DNA of 64,000 nucleotides from Pseudoalteromonas nigrifaciens (GTDB lineage: Bacteria; Pseudomonadota; Gammaproteobacteria; Enterobacterales; Alteromonadaceae), in NCBI RefSeq assembly GCF_002221505.1, contig NZ_CP011036.1, positions 1-64,000 of the forward strand, given 5' to 3'. A program made the translations under genes and the position numbers. Of the stretch, positions 1 through 14,999 are shown in pieces. The notes below the pieces were generated by a model that worked only from the letters and a program-made list of their open reading frames with translations, searched no databases and had not been told where the DNA came from. Each line of letters opens with the position of its first letter. The stretch's first letter is position 1.

Positions 1-31
1 TCAACAATTTTATAAAAATCAGTCTTTTACT

Positions 32-40
32 TGTGGATAA
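32..40 (-). promoter_or_regulatory. DnaA box upstream of dnaA
   Basis: The + strand reads TGTGGATAA, so the minus strand carries TTATCCACA, the perfect consensus 9-mer bound by DnaA. It lies about 120 bp before the dnaA start, where it could serve autoregulation or belong to an oriC whose remainder lies outside the window. Only this one perfect box is visible in the 159 bp before the start, so the origin itself cannot be claimed here. Confidence 0.75.
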
Positions 41-159
41 AGTGTCTTCATAATAGCCGGTCTTGGGTCGCTTATTGGGCCATTTAAACGCATTACAGAG
101 GTGATTTTTAATCATTAATGATGTGCGGGAATAAAAATTATATCTCTGGGAGTTTGACT

Positions 160-1542
160 GTGTATCTGTCGGTTTGGCAAAGTTGTTTATATGTATTGCA
201 AGATGAATTGCCTTCTCAGCAGTTCAGTATGTGGGTGCGACCACTACAAGCAGAAAGTACCGAAGATACCTTGACGATTTATGCACCTAATCGCTTTGTA
301 CTAGATTGGGTAAGAGAAAAATACCTAAATAGAATTAATGAATTATTAGTAGAGATTTGTGGTGTTGAAGCTCCAGAGCTACGTTTTGATGTAGGCAGTA
401 AGCCTTTATTAAATGCACAGCCTGTATCTGTTGCTGGAACGCAATCGGCGCCAACTACACAAGCCAAACAACAATCACGACAACCAAAACCTGTTGTAGA
501 GCCAGCGCCAAAATCTGAATATAAATCGAATATAAAAGAAAATTATACCTTTGACAGTTTTGTTGAAGGTAAATCAAACCAGTTAGCAAAAGCAGCAGCA
601 ACACAAGTTGCAGATAATCCAGGTGCCGCTTTTAACCCTGTATTTATATACGGTGGTACAGGTTTAGGTAAAACGCATTTATTGCATGCTGTAGGTAATG
701 GTATTTTGGCTAATAAGCCAGATGCAAAAATAGTTTATATGCATTCAGAGCGCTTTGTACAAGATATGGTAAAAGCACTGCAAAATAACGCGATTGAAGA
801 ATTTAAGCGTTACTATCGTAGTGTTGATGCGCTAATGATTGATGACATTCAATTTTTTGCTAACAAAGAGCGCTCACAAGAAGAGTTTTTTCATACCTTT
901 AATGCGTTATTAGAAGGCAATCAGCAAATAATTTTAACCTCTGACCGTTATCCAAAAGAGATAGAAGGCGTTGAAGACAGACTTAAATCGCGTTTTGGTT
1001 GGGGTTTAACTATTGCAATTGAGCCTCCTGAGCTTGAAACACGCGTTGCTATATTGATGAAAAAAGCGCAGCAGAGTAAAATTAATTTACCGCACGAAGT
1101 CGCCTTTTTTATTGCTAAAAAATTACGATCTAATGTACGCGAACTAGAAGGTGCGCTTAATCGTGTTATTGCCAATGCTAACTTTACCGGTCGTCCTATA
1201 TCTATCGACTTTGTAAAAGAAGCGCTACGCGATTTACTTGCCTTACAAGATAAGCTAGTTACCATAGATAACATACAGCGCACTGTGGCAGAGTATTACA
1301 GAATTCGTATTTCTGATCTGCTGTCTAAACGCCGTAGTCGCTCTATAGCAAGGCCTCGACAAGTTGCTATGGCATTATCTAAAGAGTTAACCAATCACAG
1401 TTTACCTGAGATTGGAGACGCCTTTGGTGGCCGCGATCATACAACTGTATTGCATGCGTGTCGTAAGGTTAAATCACTACGTGATGAAAGCCACGAAATT
1501 AAAGAAGATTACCAAAATTTAATAAGAACATTGTCATCTTAA
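160..1542 (+). CDS. dnaA: chromosomal replication initiator DnaA
   Basis: DnaA binds DnaA boxes as an ATP-dependent oligomer and melts oriC. The 460-residue protein has the N-terminal DnaB-interaction domain ([20 protein letters not shown]), a variable linker rich in P and Q (about 85-125), the AAA+ domain with Walker [10 protein letters not shown] near 165-173 and Walker B LMIDDIQF near 225-232, and a C-terminal box-binding HTH with GGRDHTT near 423-429. An ATG at 118 is in frame, but homology begins at a GTG at 160. A Shine-Dalgarno GGGAG at 148-152 sits 7 nt before that GTG, so I prefer 160; the extra 14 residues from 118 do not resemble DnaA. It heads the dnaA-dnaN-recF-gyrB series and dnaN follows after 13 bp. 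Confidence 0.97.
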   Translation: MYLSVWQSCLYVLQDELPSQQFSMWVRPLQAESTEDTLTIYAPNRFVLDWVREKYLNRINELLVEICGVEAPELRFDVGSKPLLNAQPVSVAGTQSAPTTQAKQQSRQPKPVVEPAPKSEYKSNIKENYTFDSFVEGKSNQLAKAAATQVADNPGAAFNPVFIYGGTGLGKTHLLHAVGNGILANKPDAKIVYMHSERFVQDMVKALQNNAIEEFKRYYRSVDALMIDDIQFFANKERSQEEFFHTFNALLEGNQQIILTSDRYPKEIEGVEDRLKSRFGWGLTIAIEPPELETRVAILMKKAQQSKINLPHEVAFFIAKKLRSNVRELEGALNRVIANANFTGRPISIDFVKEALRDLLALQDKLVTIDNIQRTVAEYYRIRISDLLSKRRSRSIARPRQVAMALSKELTNHSLPEIGDAFGGRDHTTVLHACRKVKSLRDESHEIKEDYQNLIRTLSS

Positions 1543-1555
1543 GGCTGACTTTATT

Positions 1556-2659
1556 ATGCAAATAACAATATCAAGACAACAGTTTTTAAAGCCATTAGTG
1601 CAAGTATCGGGCGCTATTGAGCGTAAGCATACATTGCCAATTTTATCTAACGTATTGTTAGCAGTAGAAAACGGGCAACTTTCAATGACAGGTACCGACC
1701 TTGAAATTGAACTCGTTGCAAGCGTGTTTGTAGGTGATGATATTGCCGATACTAAGTTAACATTACCGGCTAAAAAATTACTCGATATTTGTAAAAGCCT
1801 ACCAGATGGTTCAGACCTAACGTTAAGCTTACAAGAGCATCAGTTATTACTAACCAGCGGTAAAAGTCGTTTTTCGTTAACGACCTTAGCCGCCGAAGAC
1901 TTTCCTAATTTAGAACAGTGGGATGGCGAAGTTGAGTTTCAACTAACGCGTTTAGAGCTGCGAAAATTACTAGAAAGCACGCATTTTTCGATGGCGAATC
2001 AAGACGTACGTTACTATTTAAATGGTATGTCGTTTGAAGTAGACAATACTGACATTAAAACAGTGGCCACTGATGGACATCGCTTAGCTATTGCACAAAA
2101 GCAATTAAAGCAATCGCTTAATACGCAGCGTCAGCTAATTATACCTCGTAAAGGGGTGCAAGAAATTATGCGCCTTATGGTAGCCGACGAAGAACTAGTC
2201 ACTATTCAGTTTGGTGCTAATCATATTCGTATTATCGATATAGAGTTTACCTTTACTAGTAAGTTAGTTGATGGACGCTTTCCTGATTACCGCCGTGTGT
2301 TACCTCGTGGTGGCGATAAAGTCATTACTGCTAATCGCGAATGGTTACGTAGTGCGTTTCAGCGAGTCTCTATTTTATCTAACGAAAAGTTTAGAGGTGT
2401 GCGTTTAAACTTATCCAATGGTTTGTTAAAAATCACTGCTAATAACCCTGAGCAAGAACAAGCTGAGGAAGTAGTAGAGGTTGGTTACGAAGGCGCCGAC
2501 CTAGAAATAGGCTTTAACGTTTCTTATGTACTTGATGTATTAAACACATTAAAAACAGAAGATGTACTGTTTACATTGGCCGATTCAAACAGCAGCGCAC
2601 TAATTGAAGGTGCAGGCGATGAAGAAGCAATGTACGTAGTTATGCCTATGCGTTTATAA
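1556..2659 (+). CDS. dnaN: DNA polymerase III beta sliding clamp
   Basis: DnaN is the ring-shaped processivity clamp that tethers Pol III and other polymerases or repair factors to DNA. At 367 residues it has the normal family length (E. coli 366). The three clamp folds are recognisable, with family landmarks such as LPILSNVLL near the N-terminus, VATDGHRLA in the middle domain and the ending EEAMYVVMPMRL, which contributes to the partner-binding pocket. It lies 13 bp after dnaA and 15 bp before recF, so the three are probably co-transcribed. Nothing unusual is seen. Confidence 0.98.
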   Translation: MQITISRQQFLKPLVQVSGAIERKHTLPILSNVLLAVENGQLSMTGTDLEIELVASVFVGDDIADTKLTLPAKKLLDICKSLPDGSDLTLSLQEHQLLLTSGKSRFSLTTLAAEDFPNLEQWDGEVEFQLTRLELRKLLESTHFSMANQDVRYYLNGMSFEVDNTDIKTVATDGHRLAIAQKQLKQSLNTQRQLIIPRKGVQEIMRLMVADEELVTIQFGANHIRIIDIEFTFTSKLVDGRFPDYRRVLPRGGDKVITANREWLRSAFQRVSILSNEKFRGVRLNLSNGLLKITANNPEQEQAEEVVEVGYEGADLEIGFNVSYVLDVLNTLKTEDVLFTLADSNSSALIEGAGDEEAMYVVMPMRL

Positions 2660-2674
2660 GACTATAAGTACCCA

Positions 2675-3769
2675 ATGAGCTTAAGTCATTTGAGCCTCAA
2701 ATATTTTCGTAATATTGAGGCGCTGACGCTAGAACCAGTTAACGGCGTTAATATAATTTATGGTGAAAACGGCAGCGGAAAAACCAGCCTTTTAGAAGCT
2801 ATTTATTACCTTTCACACGGCAAATCTTTTAGAACATCAAAGCATAAAAGTATTATTGCGCATCAGCAAGAGCAGTTTGTAATTCATGGCCGTAAAGCTA
2901 TACACGACTTATCTATTCCTATTGGTATTAGTAAAACCCAAGCGGGCGAAACGAATTTAAAAATTCAAGGTAAGGCGAGCCGAAAAATATCAGAACTTGC
3001 ACAGCTTATGCCGGTACAAATAATTACTCCAGAGAGTTACTCGTTATTTTTTGGTGGGCCTAAAGAGCGCAGAAAGTTTTTAGATTTAGGTTTGTTCCAC
3101 GTGGAACATGAGTTTTTCTTTTTATGGCAATCGTTCAATAAAGTGTTAAAACAACGAAATGCGCTACTAAAAAGTAAGCCAAAGAATTATTTTGACCAAA
3201 TTAAGTTTTGGGACAAAGAATTTGTTAGACTGGCTGAGCAAATAAATAAATTAAGAATGGCGTATATAAGTAGGTTTAAGCAGCAGTTTTTTGATAAAAT
3301 GTGTGCAGAATTAACGCTAATACGCGATTTAGAAATAAGCTTTAATGCCGGCTGGAAAGAGAGCGAATCTCTTAGCGATGCATTAGAGTTAAACTTTGAG
3401 CGAGATGCTCGCCAAGGTTTTACTAGTAAAGGGCCTCATAAGGCTGATTTTAGTTTTAGTGTCGCTGGCAGTAGCGTTGAGAATATTTTCTCTCGTGGAC
3501 AATTAAAGCTATTACTTTATGCGTTAAAAGTAACGCAAAATAGTTTAATTGAGTCAGAGACAGATAAGCAATCTATATTGCTAATAGATGATTTACCTTC
3601 AGAGTTAAGCGAAGATACAAAAGAGAAAGTGGGGCAACTATTAGCTCACTGCAGTTCTCAAATTTTTATATCTTCAATTTTGTCTGAAAGTATTTCTGCT
3701 GTGGTGGAACCCATGCAACGAGAACTGCAAATGTTCCACGTGAAACATGGCAACCTAATAACAAGATAA
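2675..3769 (+). CDS. recF: recombination mediator RecF
   Basis: RecF is an SMC-like ABC ATPase that helps RecOR load RecA at single-strand gaps. The 364-residue protein shows Walker A GENGSGKTS at about 30-38, the central VQIITPESYSLFFGGPKERR block, the signature-type SRGQLKLLL and the Walker B region ILLIDDLPSEL. It follows dnaN by 15 bp and its stop is 12 bp before the gyrB ATG. The gene contains two 16-bp parS-like palindromes (3093-3108 and 3732-3747). The second falls in the last dozen codons and encodes MFHVKHG, so the RecF C-terminus is partly shaped by that site. Confidence 0.96.
   Translation: MSLSHLSLKYFRNIEALTLEPVNGVNIIYGENGSGKTSLLEAIYYLSHGKSFRTSKHKSIIAHQQEQFVIHGRKAIHDLSIPIGISKTQAGETNLKIQGKASRKISELAQLMPVQIITPESYSLFFGGPKERRKFLDLGLFHVEHEFFFLWQSFNKVLKQRNALLKSKPKNYFDQIKFWDKEFVRLAEQINKLRMAYISRFKQQFFDKMCAELTLIRDLEISFNAGWKESESLSDALELNFERDARQGFTSKGPHKADFSFSVAGSSVENIFSRGQLKLLLYALKVTQNSLIESETDKQSILLIDDLPSELSEDTKEKVGQLLAHCSSQIFISSILSESISAVVEPMQRELQMFHVKHGNLITR
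3093..3108. promoter_or_regulatory. parS-like centromere site 1 (inside recF)
   Basis: The 16-mer TGTTCCACGTGGAACA is a perfect palindrome matching the bacterial parS pattern TGTTnCACGTGnAACA bound by chromosomal ParB. It lies within the recF coding sequence about 3 kb from dnaA, and parS sites normally cluster near the origin. The motif match is direct; ParB binding is inferred. Confidence 0.8.
3732..3747. promoter_or_regulatory. parS-like centromere site 2 (3' end of recF)
   Basis: TGTTCCACGTGAAACA differs from the classical parS palindrome TGTTTCACGTGAAACA at one position, and from the site at 3093 at one position. It lies 639 bp from the first site, in the last codons of recF and about 35 bp before gyrB. 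Two such 16-mers within 700 bp near the origin are unlikely to be chance. Confidence 0.8.
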
Positions 3770-6208
<2,439 letters not shown>

Positions 6209-6225
6209 TTAGTAATACTACTCAC

Positions 6226-6252
6226 AAAAAAGGAGCCAATGGCTCCTTTTTT
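6226..6252 (+). terminator. rho-independent terminator after gyrB
   Basis: The stem GGAGCC/GGCTCC with a three-base loop is flanked by six A on the left and six T on the right, giving an extended hairpin. It ends the dnaA-gyrB transcript and could act on both strands. Confidence 0.9.
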
Positions 6253-6348
6253 ATTTTTTCAATTGCACAAACTGCTTAAAACCTGCGTGTGCACAAGGTA
6301 TACTGAGGGTAATTTTCACGCTACTTCTCAGATAGTAAAAAGCCAAAT

Positions 6349-7251
6349 ATGCAAAAATATGACGTTAAAACCTTTCAAGGTTTGATCCTGGCTTTACAGG
6401 ATTATTGGGCGCAGCAAGGCTGCGTTATTATTCAACCACTTGATATGGAAGTGGGCGCTGGGACATTCCACCCGCAAACATTTTTAAAATCGATTGGCCC
6501 AGAGCCAATGTCGAGTGCATACGTACAACCGTGTCGACGACCTACCGATGGCCGTTACGGCGAAAACCCAAACCGCTTACAGCATTATTACCAGTTTCAG
6601 GTTGTGCTAAAGCCTTCGCCAGATAATATTCAAGAGCTTTATTTAGGCTCTTTAGCGGCCGTAGGCATAGATACCTTAACAGACGAAGTGCGCTTTGTTG
6701 AAGACAACTGGGAATCACCTACCTTAGGTGCGTGGGGCCTAGGTTGGGAAATTTGGTTAAACGGCATGGAAGTAACCCAGTTTACCTACTTTCAACAAGT
6801 GGGCGGCATTGAGTGCTCACCGGTAACTGGCGAAATCACTTACGGCCTAGAGCGTTTAGCCATGTATATTCAGGGCGTAGACAGTATTTACGACCTAGTT
6901 TGGGCTGATGGTCCGCTTGGGCGAGTAACTTACGGCGATGTGTTTCATCAAAATGAAGTAGAACAATCTACTTATAACTTTGAGCACGCCAACGTAGAAG
7001 ATCTATTTGCTCAGTTTGATAAATGTGAAGCAGAGAGCCAAAAGTTAATTGAAGCAAACTTACCGTTACCGGCTTATGAGCAAGTAATGAAGGCATCGCA
7101 TGCATTTAACTTATTAGACGCGCGCCACGCAATTTCGGTAACCGAACGCCAACGTTACATACTACGCGTTCGTGCTTTATCAAAAGCGTGTGCACAAAGT
7201 TATTATGATAAACGTGAAGCGCTTGGTTTCCCGCTGTGTAAGGATAAGTAG
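6349..7251 (+). CDS. glyQ: glycyl-tRNA synthetase alpha subunit
   Basis: GlyQ is the catalytic alpha subunit of the bacterial alpha2beta2 glycyl-tRNA synthetase, which forms glycyl-adenylate and charges tRNA-Gly. It has 300 residues (E. coli 303), starts [20 protein letters not shown] and holds the class II core blocks such as [18 protein letters not shown] and [20 protein letters not shown]. The beta-subunit gene begins 2 bp after its stop, implying coupled translation. Confidence 0.98.
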   Translation: MQKYDVKTFQGLILALQDYWAQQGCVIIQPLDMEVGAGTFHPQTFLKSIGPEPMSSAYVQPCRRPTDGRYGENPNRLQHYYQFQVVLKPSPDNIQELYLGSLAAVGIDTLTDEVRFVEDNWESPTLGAWGLGWEIWLNGMEVTQFTYFQQVGGIECSPVTGEITYGLERLAMYIQGVDSIYDLVWADGPLGRVTYGDVFHQNEVEQSTYNFEHANVEDLFAQFDKCEAESQKLIEANLPLPAYEQVMKASHAFNLLDARHAISVTERQRYILRVRALSKACAQSYYDKREALGFPLCKDK

Positions 7252-7253
7252 GC

Positions 7254-9323
7254 ATGTCAGCACAAAACTTATTAGTAGAAATTGGCACCGAAGAGTTGCC
7301 ACCAAAAGCGCTGCGTAAATTAGCAGAAGCATTTGCTGCAAACTTAACTGCAGAACTAGAGACATTAGAATTAGCGCATCAAGGCGTAAGCTGGTATGCA
7401 TCACCACGTCGTTTAGGCCTTCGCGTAATAGCGCTTGATGCAAAACAACAAGATAAAGAAGTAGAAAAACGCGGCCCAGCAATTAAGGCAGCGTTTGATG
7501 CAGACGGCAATCCTACTAAAGCTGCAATGGGTTGGGCACGTGGTTGTGGTATTGAAGTAAAAGATGCGCAAACACTTGAAACCGACAAAGGCGCGTGGTT
7601 GCTGCACCTTGCTAAAGTAGCAGGGCAAGAAACTAAAACGCTGATGGTTGACGTTATTAATAAAGCGCTGGCTAAATTACCTATTCCTAAGCCAATGCGT
7701 TGGGGCGCGAATAAAACACAATTTATTCGTCCAGTGCATACGGTAACTATTTTATTGGGTGATGAGTTAGTAACAGGTGAAGTGCTGGGTAAGCAGGTAA
7801 GTAATCAGCTTCAAGGACATCGCTTTCATCATCCTGAAAAAATTACCATTAACCATGCTGATGATATTTTTGATGTTTTAAAATCAGCCTACGTTATTGC
7901 CGATTACGAGCAGCGTAAAGCGCAAATTCGAGCGCAAATAGAAGCTGCAGCAAAAGCAATAAATGCGGTTGTAGCCATGGATGAAGATTTACTTGAAGAA
8001 GTAACATCACTGGTAGAATGGCCAGTAACATTAACGGCTACATTTGAAGAAGAGTTTTTGGCAGTACCGGCCGAAGCGCTTATTTACACGATGAAAGACG
8101 ATCAAAAATACTTTCCGCTTTTAGATCAAAACGGCAAACTTTTAAATAAGTTTTTGTTTGTGTCTAACATAGAAAGTAAAGATCCTAGCGTAGTGATTTC
8201 GGGTAACGAAAAAGTAGTGCGTCCTCGATTAGCCGATGCGCAATTCTTTTTTGAAAGCGATAAAAAGAAAACACTAGAAAGCCGTTTAGAATCTCTCGAT
8301 AGCGTATTGTTCCAAAAACAGTTAGGTACACTTAAAGACAAGTCTGCGCGTATTAGCGAGCTTGCCGGTTATATTGCCCAGCAACTTGGTGCAGATAAAG
8401 AGCTAGCACAACGTGCTGGTTTATTGAGTAAAACTGACTTAATGACCGAAATGGTGATGGAATTTACCGACATCCAAGGTGTTATGGGAATGCATTACGC
8501 ACGTTTTGACGGCGAAGCTGAAGATGTAGCACTAGCGCAGAATGAGCAATATATGCCACGCTTTGCAGGCGACAGCTTACCTACCAACTTAATTAGTTGC
8601 GCAGTAGCGATTGCCGATAAGTTTGATACCTTAGTGGGTATCTTTGGCATAGGCCAAGCGCCAAAAGGCGACAAAGACCCGTTTGCTTTACGCCGTGCTG
8701 CTATTGGCGCATTGCGCATCATGGTAGAAAAAGAGCTACCGCTTGATATTTTAGACCTAGTTGCTAAATCGCAAACCTTGTTTGGCGATAAGCTAACTAA
8801 TCTTAATGTATCAACCGATGTGTTTGAGTTTATGCTAGGGCGTTTCCGTGCTTGGTATCAAGACGAAGGAATAGAAGTAGATGTGATTCAAGCTGTGCTT
8901 GCACGTCGTCCGACTAAACCTGTTGATTTTGATCGCCGTGTTAAAGCCGTAAGCCATTTTCGCACATTAGACGCAGCAGAAGCGCTTGCAGCCGCTAATA
9001 AGCGCGTAAGTAATATACTTGCTAAAAATGACATTACCAGCGAAGGTAATGTAGATGAAAGTTTACTAACCGACGACGCTGAAAAAGTACTTGCGGCACA
9101 AGTAGCAAAATTTGCTACTGAACTTGCACCACTTTACGCCAGTGGTAATTACCAAGAAGCATTAAGCCAATTGGCTGGTATTCGTCAAAGTGTTGATAGC
9201 TTTTTTGATAACGTGATGGTTATGGCCGACGACGAAGCAGTTAAGCAAAATCGTCTGGCGCTTTTAAGTCAGTTAAGCGGATTGTTTTTAGGTATTGCAG
9301 ACATTTCTGTACTACAAAAATAA
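7254..9323 (+). CDS. glyS: glycyl-tRNA synthetase beta subunit
   Basis: GlyS is the large subunit that recognises tRNA-Gly in the heterotetrameric enzyme. It has 689 residues (E. coli 689). It opens with [15 protein letters not shown] and contains the B3/B4-like and HD-type segments typical of the family ([40 protein letters not shown]) and a C-terminal anticodon-binding helical domain. It forms the glyQS operon, and a terminator follows 16 bp after the stop. Confidence 0.98.
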   Translation: MSAQNLLVEIGTEELPPKALRKLAEAFAANLTAELETLELAHQGVSWYASPRRLGLRVIALDAKQQDKEVEKRGPAIKAAFDADGNPTKAAMGWARGCGIEVKDAQTLETDKGAWLLHLAKVAGQETKTLMVDVINKALAKLPIPKPMRWGANKTQFIRPVHTVTILLGDELVTGEVLGKQVSNQLQGHRFHHPEKITINHADDIFDVLKSAYVIADYEQRKAQIRAQIEAAAKAINAVVAMDEDLLEEVTSLVEWPVTLTATFEEEFLAVPAEALIYTMKDDQKYFPLLDQNGKLLNKFLFVSNIESKDPSVVISGNEKVVRPRLADAQFFFESDKKKTLESRLESLDSVLFQKQLGTLKDKSARISELAGYIAQQLGADKELAQRAGLLSKTDLMTEMVMEFTDIQGVMGMHYARFDGEAEDVALAQNEQYMPRFAGDSLPTNLISCAVAIADKFDTLVGIFGIGQAPKGDKDPFALRRAAIGALRIMVEKELPLDILDLVAKSQTLFGDKLTNLNVSTDVFEFMLGRFRAWYQDEGIEVDVIQAVLARRPTKPVDFDRRVKAVSHFRTLDAAEALAAANKRVSNILAKNDITSEGNVDESLLTDDAEKVLAAQVAKFATELAPLYASGNYQEALSQLAGIRQSVDSFFDNVMVMADDEAVKQNRLALLSQLSGLFLGIADISVLQK

Positions 9324-9339
9324 CATTATTCGATAATGT

Positions 9340-9366
9340 AAAAAGCCAGCGTTTTGCTGGCTTTTT
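9340..9366 (+). terminator. terminator after glyS
   Basis: GCCAGC/GCTGGC with a GTTTT loop is flanked by A5 and T5, a typical rho-independent terminator. Confidence 0.88.
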
Positions 9367-9418
9367 AGTTTTAATTTTGGTGTATTATTAACCTGCATAT
9401 ATAAAGTAAGGATCTCGA

Positions 9419-9871
9419 ATGAAAAGCCCAATAAAACGTATTTTAACCTTAGCACTTGTTAGTTTTTTAACTGCTTGTTCTACGCAAATAACGCTTGATG
9501 ATGTATTGCCACAACAAAAATTAGATCGTACCGTGTATTTAAGGGGCGACTTTACCTTATGGGATGCAGAGCCACAGTACCAATTTACCCAAGTAGCGCG
9601 ATCGCTGTATCAAGCAGAAGTTAAATTTTCAACGCCTGGTAAAGTATACGAATTTAAAATTGCCGATGCCGACTTTAGTGAAGGTTACAACTGTGGCTAC
9701 AGCGATACTCAGCCAGCAGGGCAAAAACTAACACTAGGCCAACCTGCAGTTGCCGACTGTAATACTATTTATAATTACTTTAGCTATACGCCCGCAATAA
9801 AAGGCACCTACATAGTAAGTATTGATTACAGTAATTACGACAAGCCACAAGTGACGATAACGAAGAAATAG
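9419..9871 (+). CDS. small lipoprotein with CBM48/E-set-like fold
   Basis: This 150-residue protein starts with a type II signal peptide (MKSPIKRILTLALVSFLTAC), with lipobox LTAC and Cys20 as the probable lipidation site. The mature part (TVYLRGDFTLWDAEP..., VYEFKIADADFS, YNCGYSD) resembles the immunoglobulin-like modules found in starch- or glycogen-binding proteins and pullulanase N-termini, with the typical YLRGdft.W and yeFKiad patterns. Two cysteines in the mature part (YNCGY, ADCNT) could form a disulfide. A periplasmic or outer-membrane location is likely. The sugar-binding idea is inference and no catalytic domain is present. It has its own start after the glyS terminator. Confidence 0.75.
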   Translation: MKSPIKRILTLALVSFLTACSTQITLDDVLPQQKLDRTVYLRGDFTLWDAEPQYQFTQVARSLYQAEVKFSTPGKVYEFKIADADFSEGYNCGYSDTQPAGQKLTLGQPAVADCNTIYNYFSYTPAIKGTYIVSIDYSNYDKPQVTITKK

Positions 9872-9960
9872 CTGTCAGCTTTTAGTTGCCCGAGTGAGCT
9901 TAAAGATTTATGACAAGGACGTTAATATGAAATTGAACCTTTGGATTAAGGGGTGAGGCA

Positions 9961-10914
9961 TTGAATAATTATATAGAGTACTGCTATCTAGAAAATGATA
10001 AGCCTAGCTATGAACGAATTAAGTTAACTGAATCCGACTTATCTGAGTGCATAAATAAATATAGAGTATTCTCACGAAAACTTGAGATAGAAAATTTATT
10101 TGACGTTTTGATAGAGGAGTTTAAAACATTCAAATCATTGCTTACTATGGCTCAACTTTCACAAGAGTTTTCACATTTCTCTGAGGTACATGCTTATATA
10201 GAAAATCAAAAAGCCCGTACTAAATTAAATATCTCCTATCTAAGTATTTTGAATACTGGAAAATTAGTTTTAGATCGGTTGTACAATAAACGTGATAATT
10301 TTTCGATAATTAATGATATTGATCAATCTTTATTACCTGAACTATTAATAGAAAGAGAGAGGATCTTTAAAGAGAATCAGTATTATGTTCTATGCTGTAA
10401 TTTGAGAAATTTATGCCAACATAAAATGTTGCCAGTAAATAGGCTAACTTTAAAATATCCATCTAAAAGTACATATGGAAACGGCGTAATAACAAAATTT
10501 CAGATTCCACTCGTATTATCGGCAATGGAAGAGGCAGAAAGGATAAAGTTGTTAAGGGGACTAAACTCTGCATTTATAGATGAGCTCTTAAAGTCTGATT
10601 TAGTTGACCTCAATAGAGCGATAGATGGTTATTTTGAAGGAATTTTTGATTTAATGATTAAATTACGCACCCTGGTAAATAAATCAGTTACTGAGACTGA
10701 AGATTATTTTAGTAAGTTACTTGATCAAAATATAAACTTAAACATGAAGCGACTCTTGGGGCCGCCAGCATTAGTAGTTAACAATGAAAAGGAATTTCAC
10801 TTGGATTTTGAGTGGTTCCGAGTCGCTCACTATTTAGAAGAAAAAAATAATTTATATTTTAAGAGTGCAAACTTAATCAGAACACAATACATTGAAGCAC
10901 CTAGCAGCACCTAG
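9961..10914 (+). CDS. orphan protein with HEPN-like RNxxQH motif
   Basis: This 317-residue, mostly helical, A+T-rich protein is not recognised as a named family. The start is a TTG preceded by AAGGGGTGAGG, a strong Shine-Dalgarno. Residues 149-154 read RNLCQH within CCNLRNLCQHKMLPVN, which fits the Rx4-6H signature and the LRN...H look of HEPN nucleotide-binding or RNase domains; that assignment is inference. There is no signal peptide or membrane segment. A nine-codon ORF (9927-9956) with its own AAGGA ends 4 bp before the TTG and might couple translation. The 3' end runs into a 10-bp tandem repeat that contains the stop. It lies between housekeeping genes and has a different codon style (many ATA, AGA and AAA), suggesting acquisition. 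Confidence 0.7.
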   Translation: MNNYIEYCYLENDKPSYERIKLTESDLSECINKYRVFSRKLEIENLFDVLIEEFKTFKSLLTMAQLSQEFSHFSEVHAYIENQKARTKLNISYLSILNTGKLVLDRLYNKRDNFSIINDIDQSLLPELLIERERIFKENQYYVLCCNLRNLCQHKMLPVNRLTLKYPSKSTYGNGVITKFQIPLVLSAMEEAERIKLLRGLNSAFIDELLKSDLVDLNRAIDGYFEGIFDLMIKLRTLVNKSVTETEDYFSKLLDQNINLNMKRLLGPPALVVNNEKEFHLDFEWFRVAHYLEEKNNLYFKSANLIRTQYIEAPSST

Positions 10915-10924
10915 CAGCACCTAG
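10896..10924. repeat. 10-bp tandem repeat at the end of the HEPN-like gene
   Basis: The unit AGCACCTAGC occurs 2.9 times in a row. Each unit carries a TAG; the one in frame at 10912-10914 is the gene's stop. Slippage by one 10-bp unit would shift frame, so the end APSST may vary between strains. Confidence 0.85.
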
Positions 10925-10926
10925 TC

Positions 10927-11166
10927 CTACAACCCTTTCTTCACTACATAGCGATACGGTGCTTGTTCGGCATCTTTGGCCACCAGCGTGTGATCCATAA
11001 AGGTACAAAAGCTGGGAATGTCACGCGTGGTTGATGGGTCGTCGGCAATGATTAATAACGTTTCACCATCATTCATTTTACGAATAGCAGCGCGTACCAT
11101 CATCACTGGCTCTGGGCAGCGAAGGCCTATGGCATCTAATTGGTGATCGGGGTTATTAAAGCTCAT
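10927..11166 (-). CDS. tusA: sulfurtransferase TusA
   Basis: TusA accepts persulfide sulfur from IscS and passes it to the TusBCD relay for 2-thiolation of tRNA wobble uridine, and it also influences sulfur allocation. The 79-residue protein (E. coli 81) carries the family motif [16 protein letters not shown] with catalytic Cys17, then [21 protein letters not shown]. It ends only 13 bp from the convergent HEPN-like gene. Its own promoter must lie in 11167-11404. Confidence 0.95.
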   Translation of the reverse strand: MSFNNPDHQLDAIGLRCPEPVMMVRAAIRKMNDGETLLIIADDPSTTRDIPSFCTFMDHTLVAKDAEQAPYRYVVKKGL

Positions 11167-11404
11167 AATAAATTTGCCTGTTTAGTTAAAGCGATTGCTG
11201 CACATTAGGGTTTTACATTTTATAAGTTGTAGAGTTTAGCGCAATTTAAAGCGTTATTTAACTATTTTACTCATATCTAAATTACACACCTTATTTAATC
11301 AAAGGGTTTAATCAATAGAGCGTGGCAATAACAGATAATACACCCGATCACAGTATTCCAGTTTTTCAATATAACCATATAAAATAACTAAAAATAAACC
11401 AATA
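11167..11404. other. intergenic region upstream of tusA
   Basis: About 240 bp of A+T-rich sequence between the tusA start and the fadA terminator. It must contain the tusA promoter, but I see no clear -35/-10 pair and no convincing small gene. Confidence 0.5.
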
Positions 11405-11440
11405 AAAAAGGCGAACTGCATAAAATCAGTTCGCCTTTTT
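11405..11440 (-). terminator. terminator after fadBA
   Basis: Arms AAAAAGGCGAACTG and CAGTTCGCCTTTTT form a 14-bp stem with an 8-nt loop, lying 34 bp beyond the fadA stop on the minus strand. The symmetric A and T tracts mean it could stop transcription from either side. Confidence 0.9.
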
Positions 11441-11473
11441 AATCACCAAGATGGTTTTACATGTTTAAACTAA

Positions 11474-14807
<3,334 letters not shown>

Positions 14808-14834
14808 TATTATTCTCCCTAGTTGACGAACTAA

Positions 14835-14851
14835 GACTGGTACGATGAGTT
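14835..14851 (-). promoter_or_regulatory. FadR-like operator upstream of fadBA
   Basis: The 17-mer GACTGGTACGATGAGTT resembles FadR operators built around CTGGT-N3-ACCAG. The left half-site and spacer (CTGGTACG) match well; the right half (ATGAG) has two mismatches. Its place between fadB and its upstream region fits fatty-acid-responsive repression. PsrA control is an alternative that this motif does not suggest. Confidence 0.5.
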
Positions 14852-14999
14852 GCGATTTAATCAGTGTGCTTGCTTTGAATTAAAAATGCAACGAAAAATT
14901 TAACTTGGTTACAAAACAGTTGGTTAAAATATAGCTTGTTTGGTGCTATGGTGGAACAAAAGTTTTTGCTTATTATTTTAATTTTATTATGAAGGCATT

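Noticed and set aside
1..159. Complete oriC
   Set aside because: Only one perfect DnaA box is visible and no A+T-rich unwinding repeats with further boxes, so a full origin cannot be supported from this window.
948..1283. Minus-strand ORF inside dnaA
   Set aside because: It lies wholly antisense to dnaA, has no homology-like pattern and no ribosome binding site of note.
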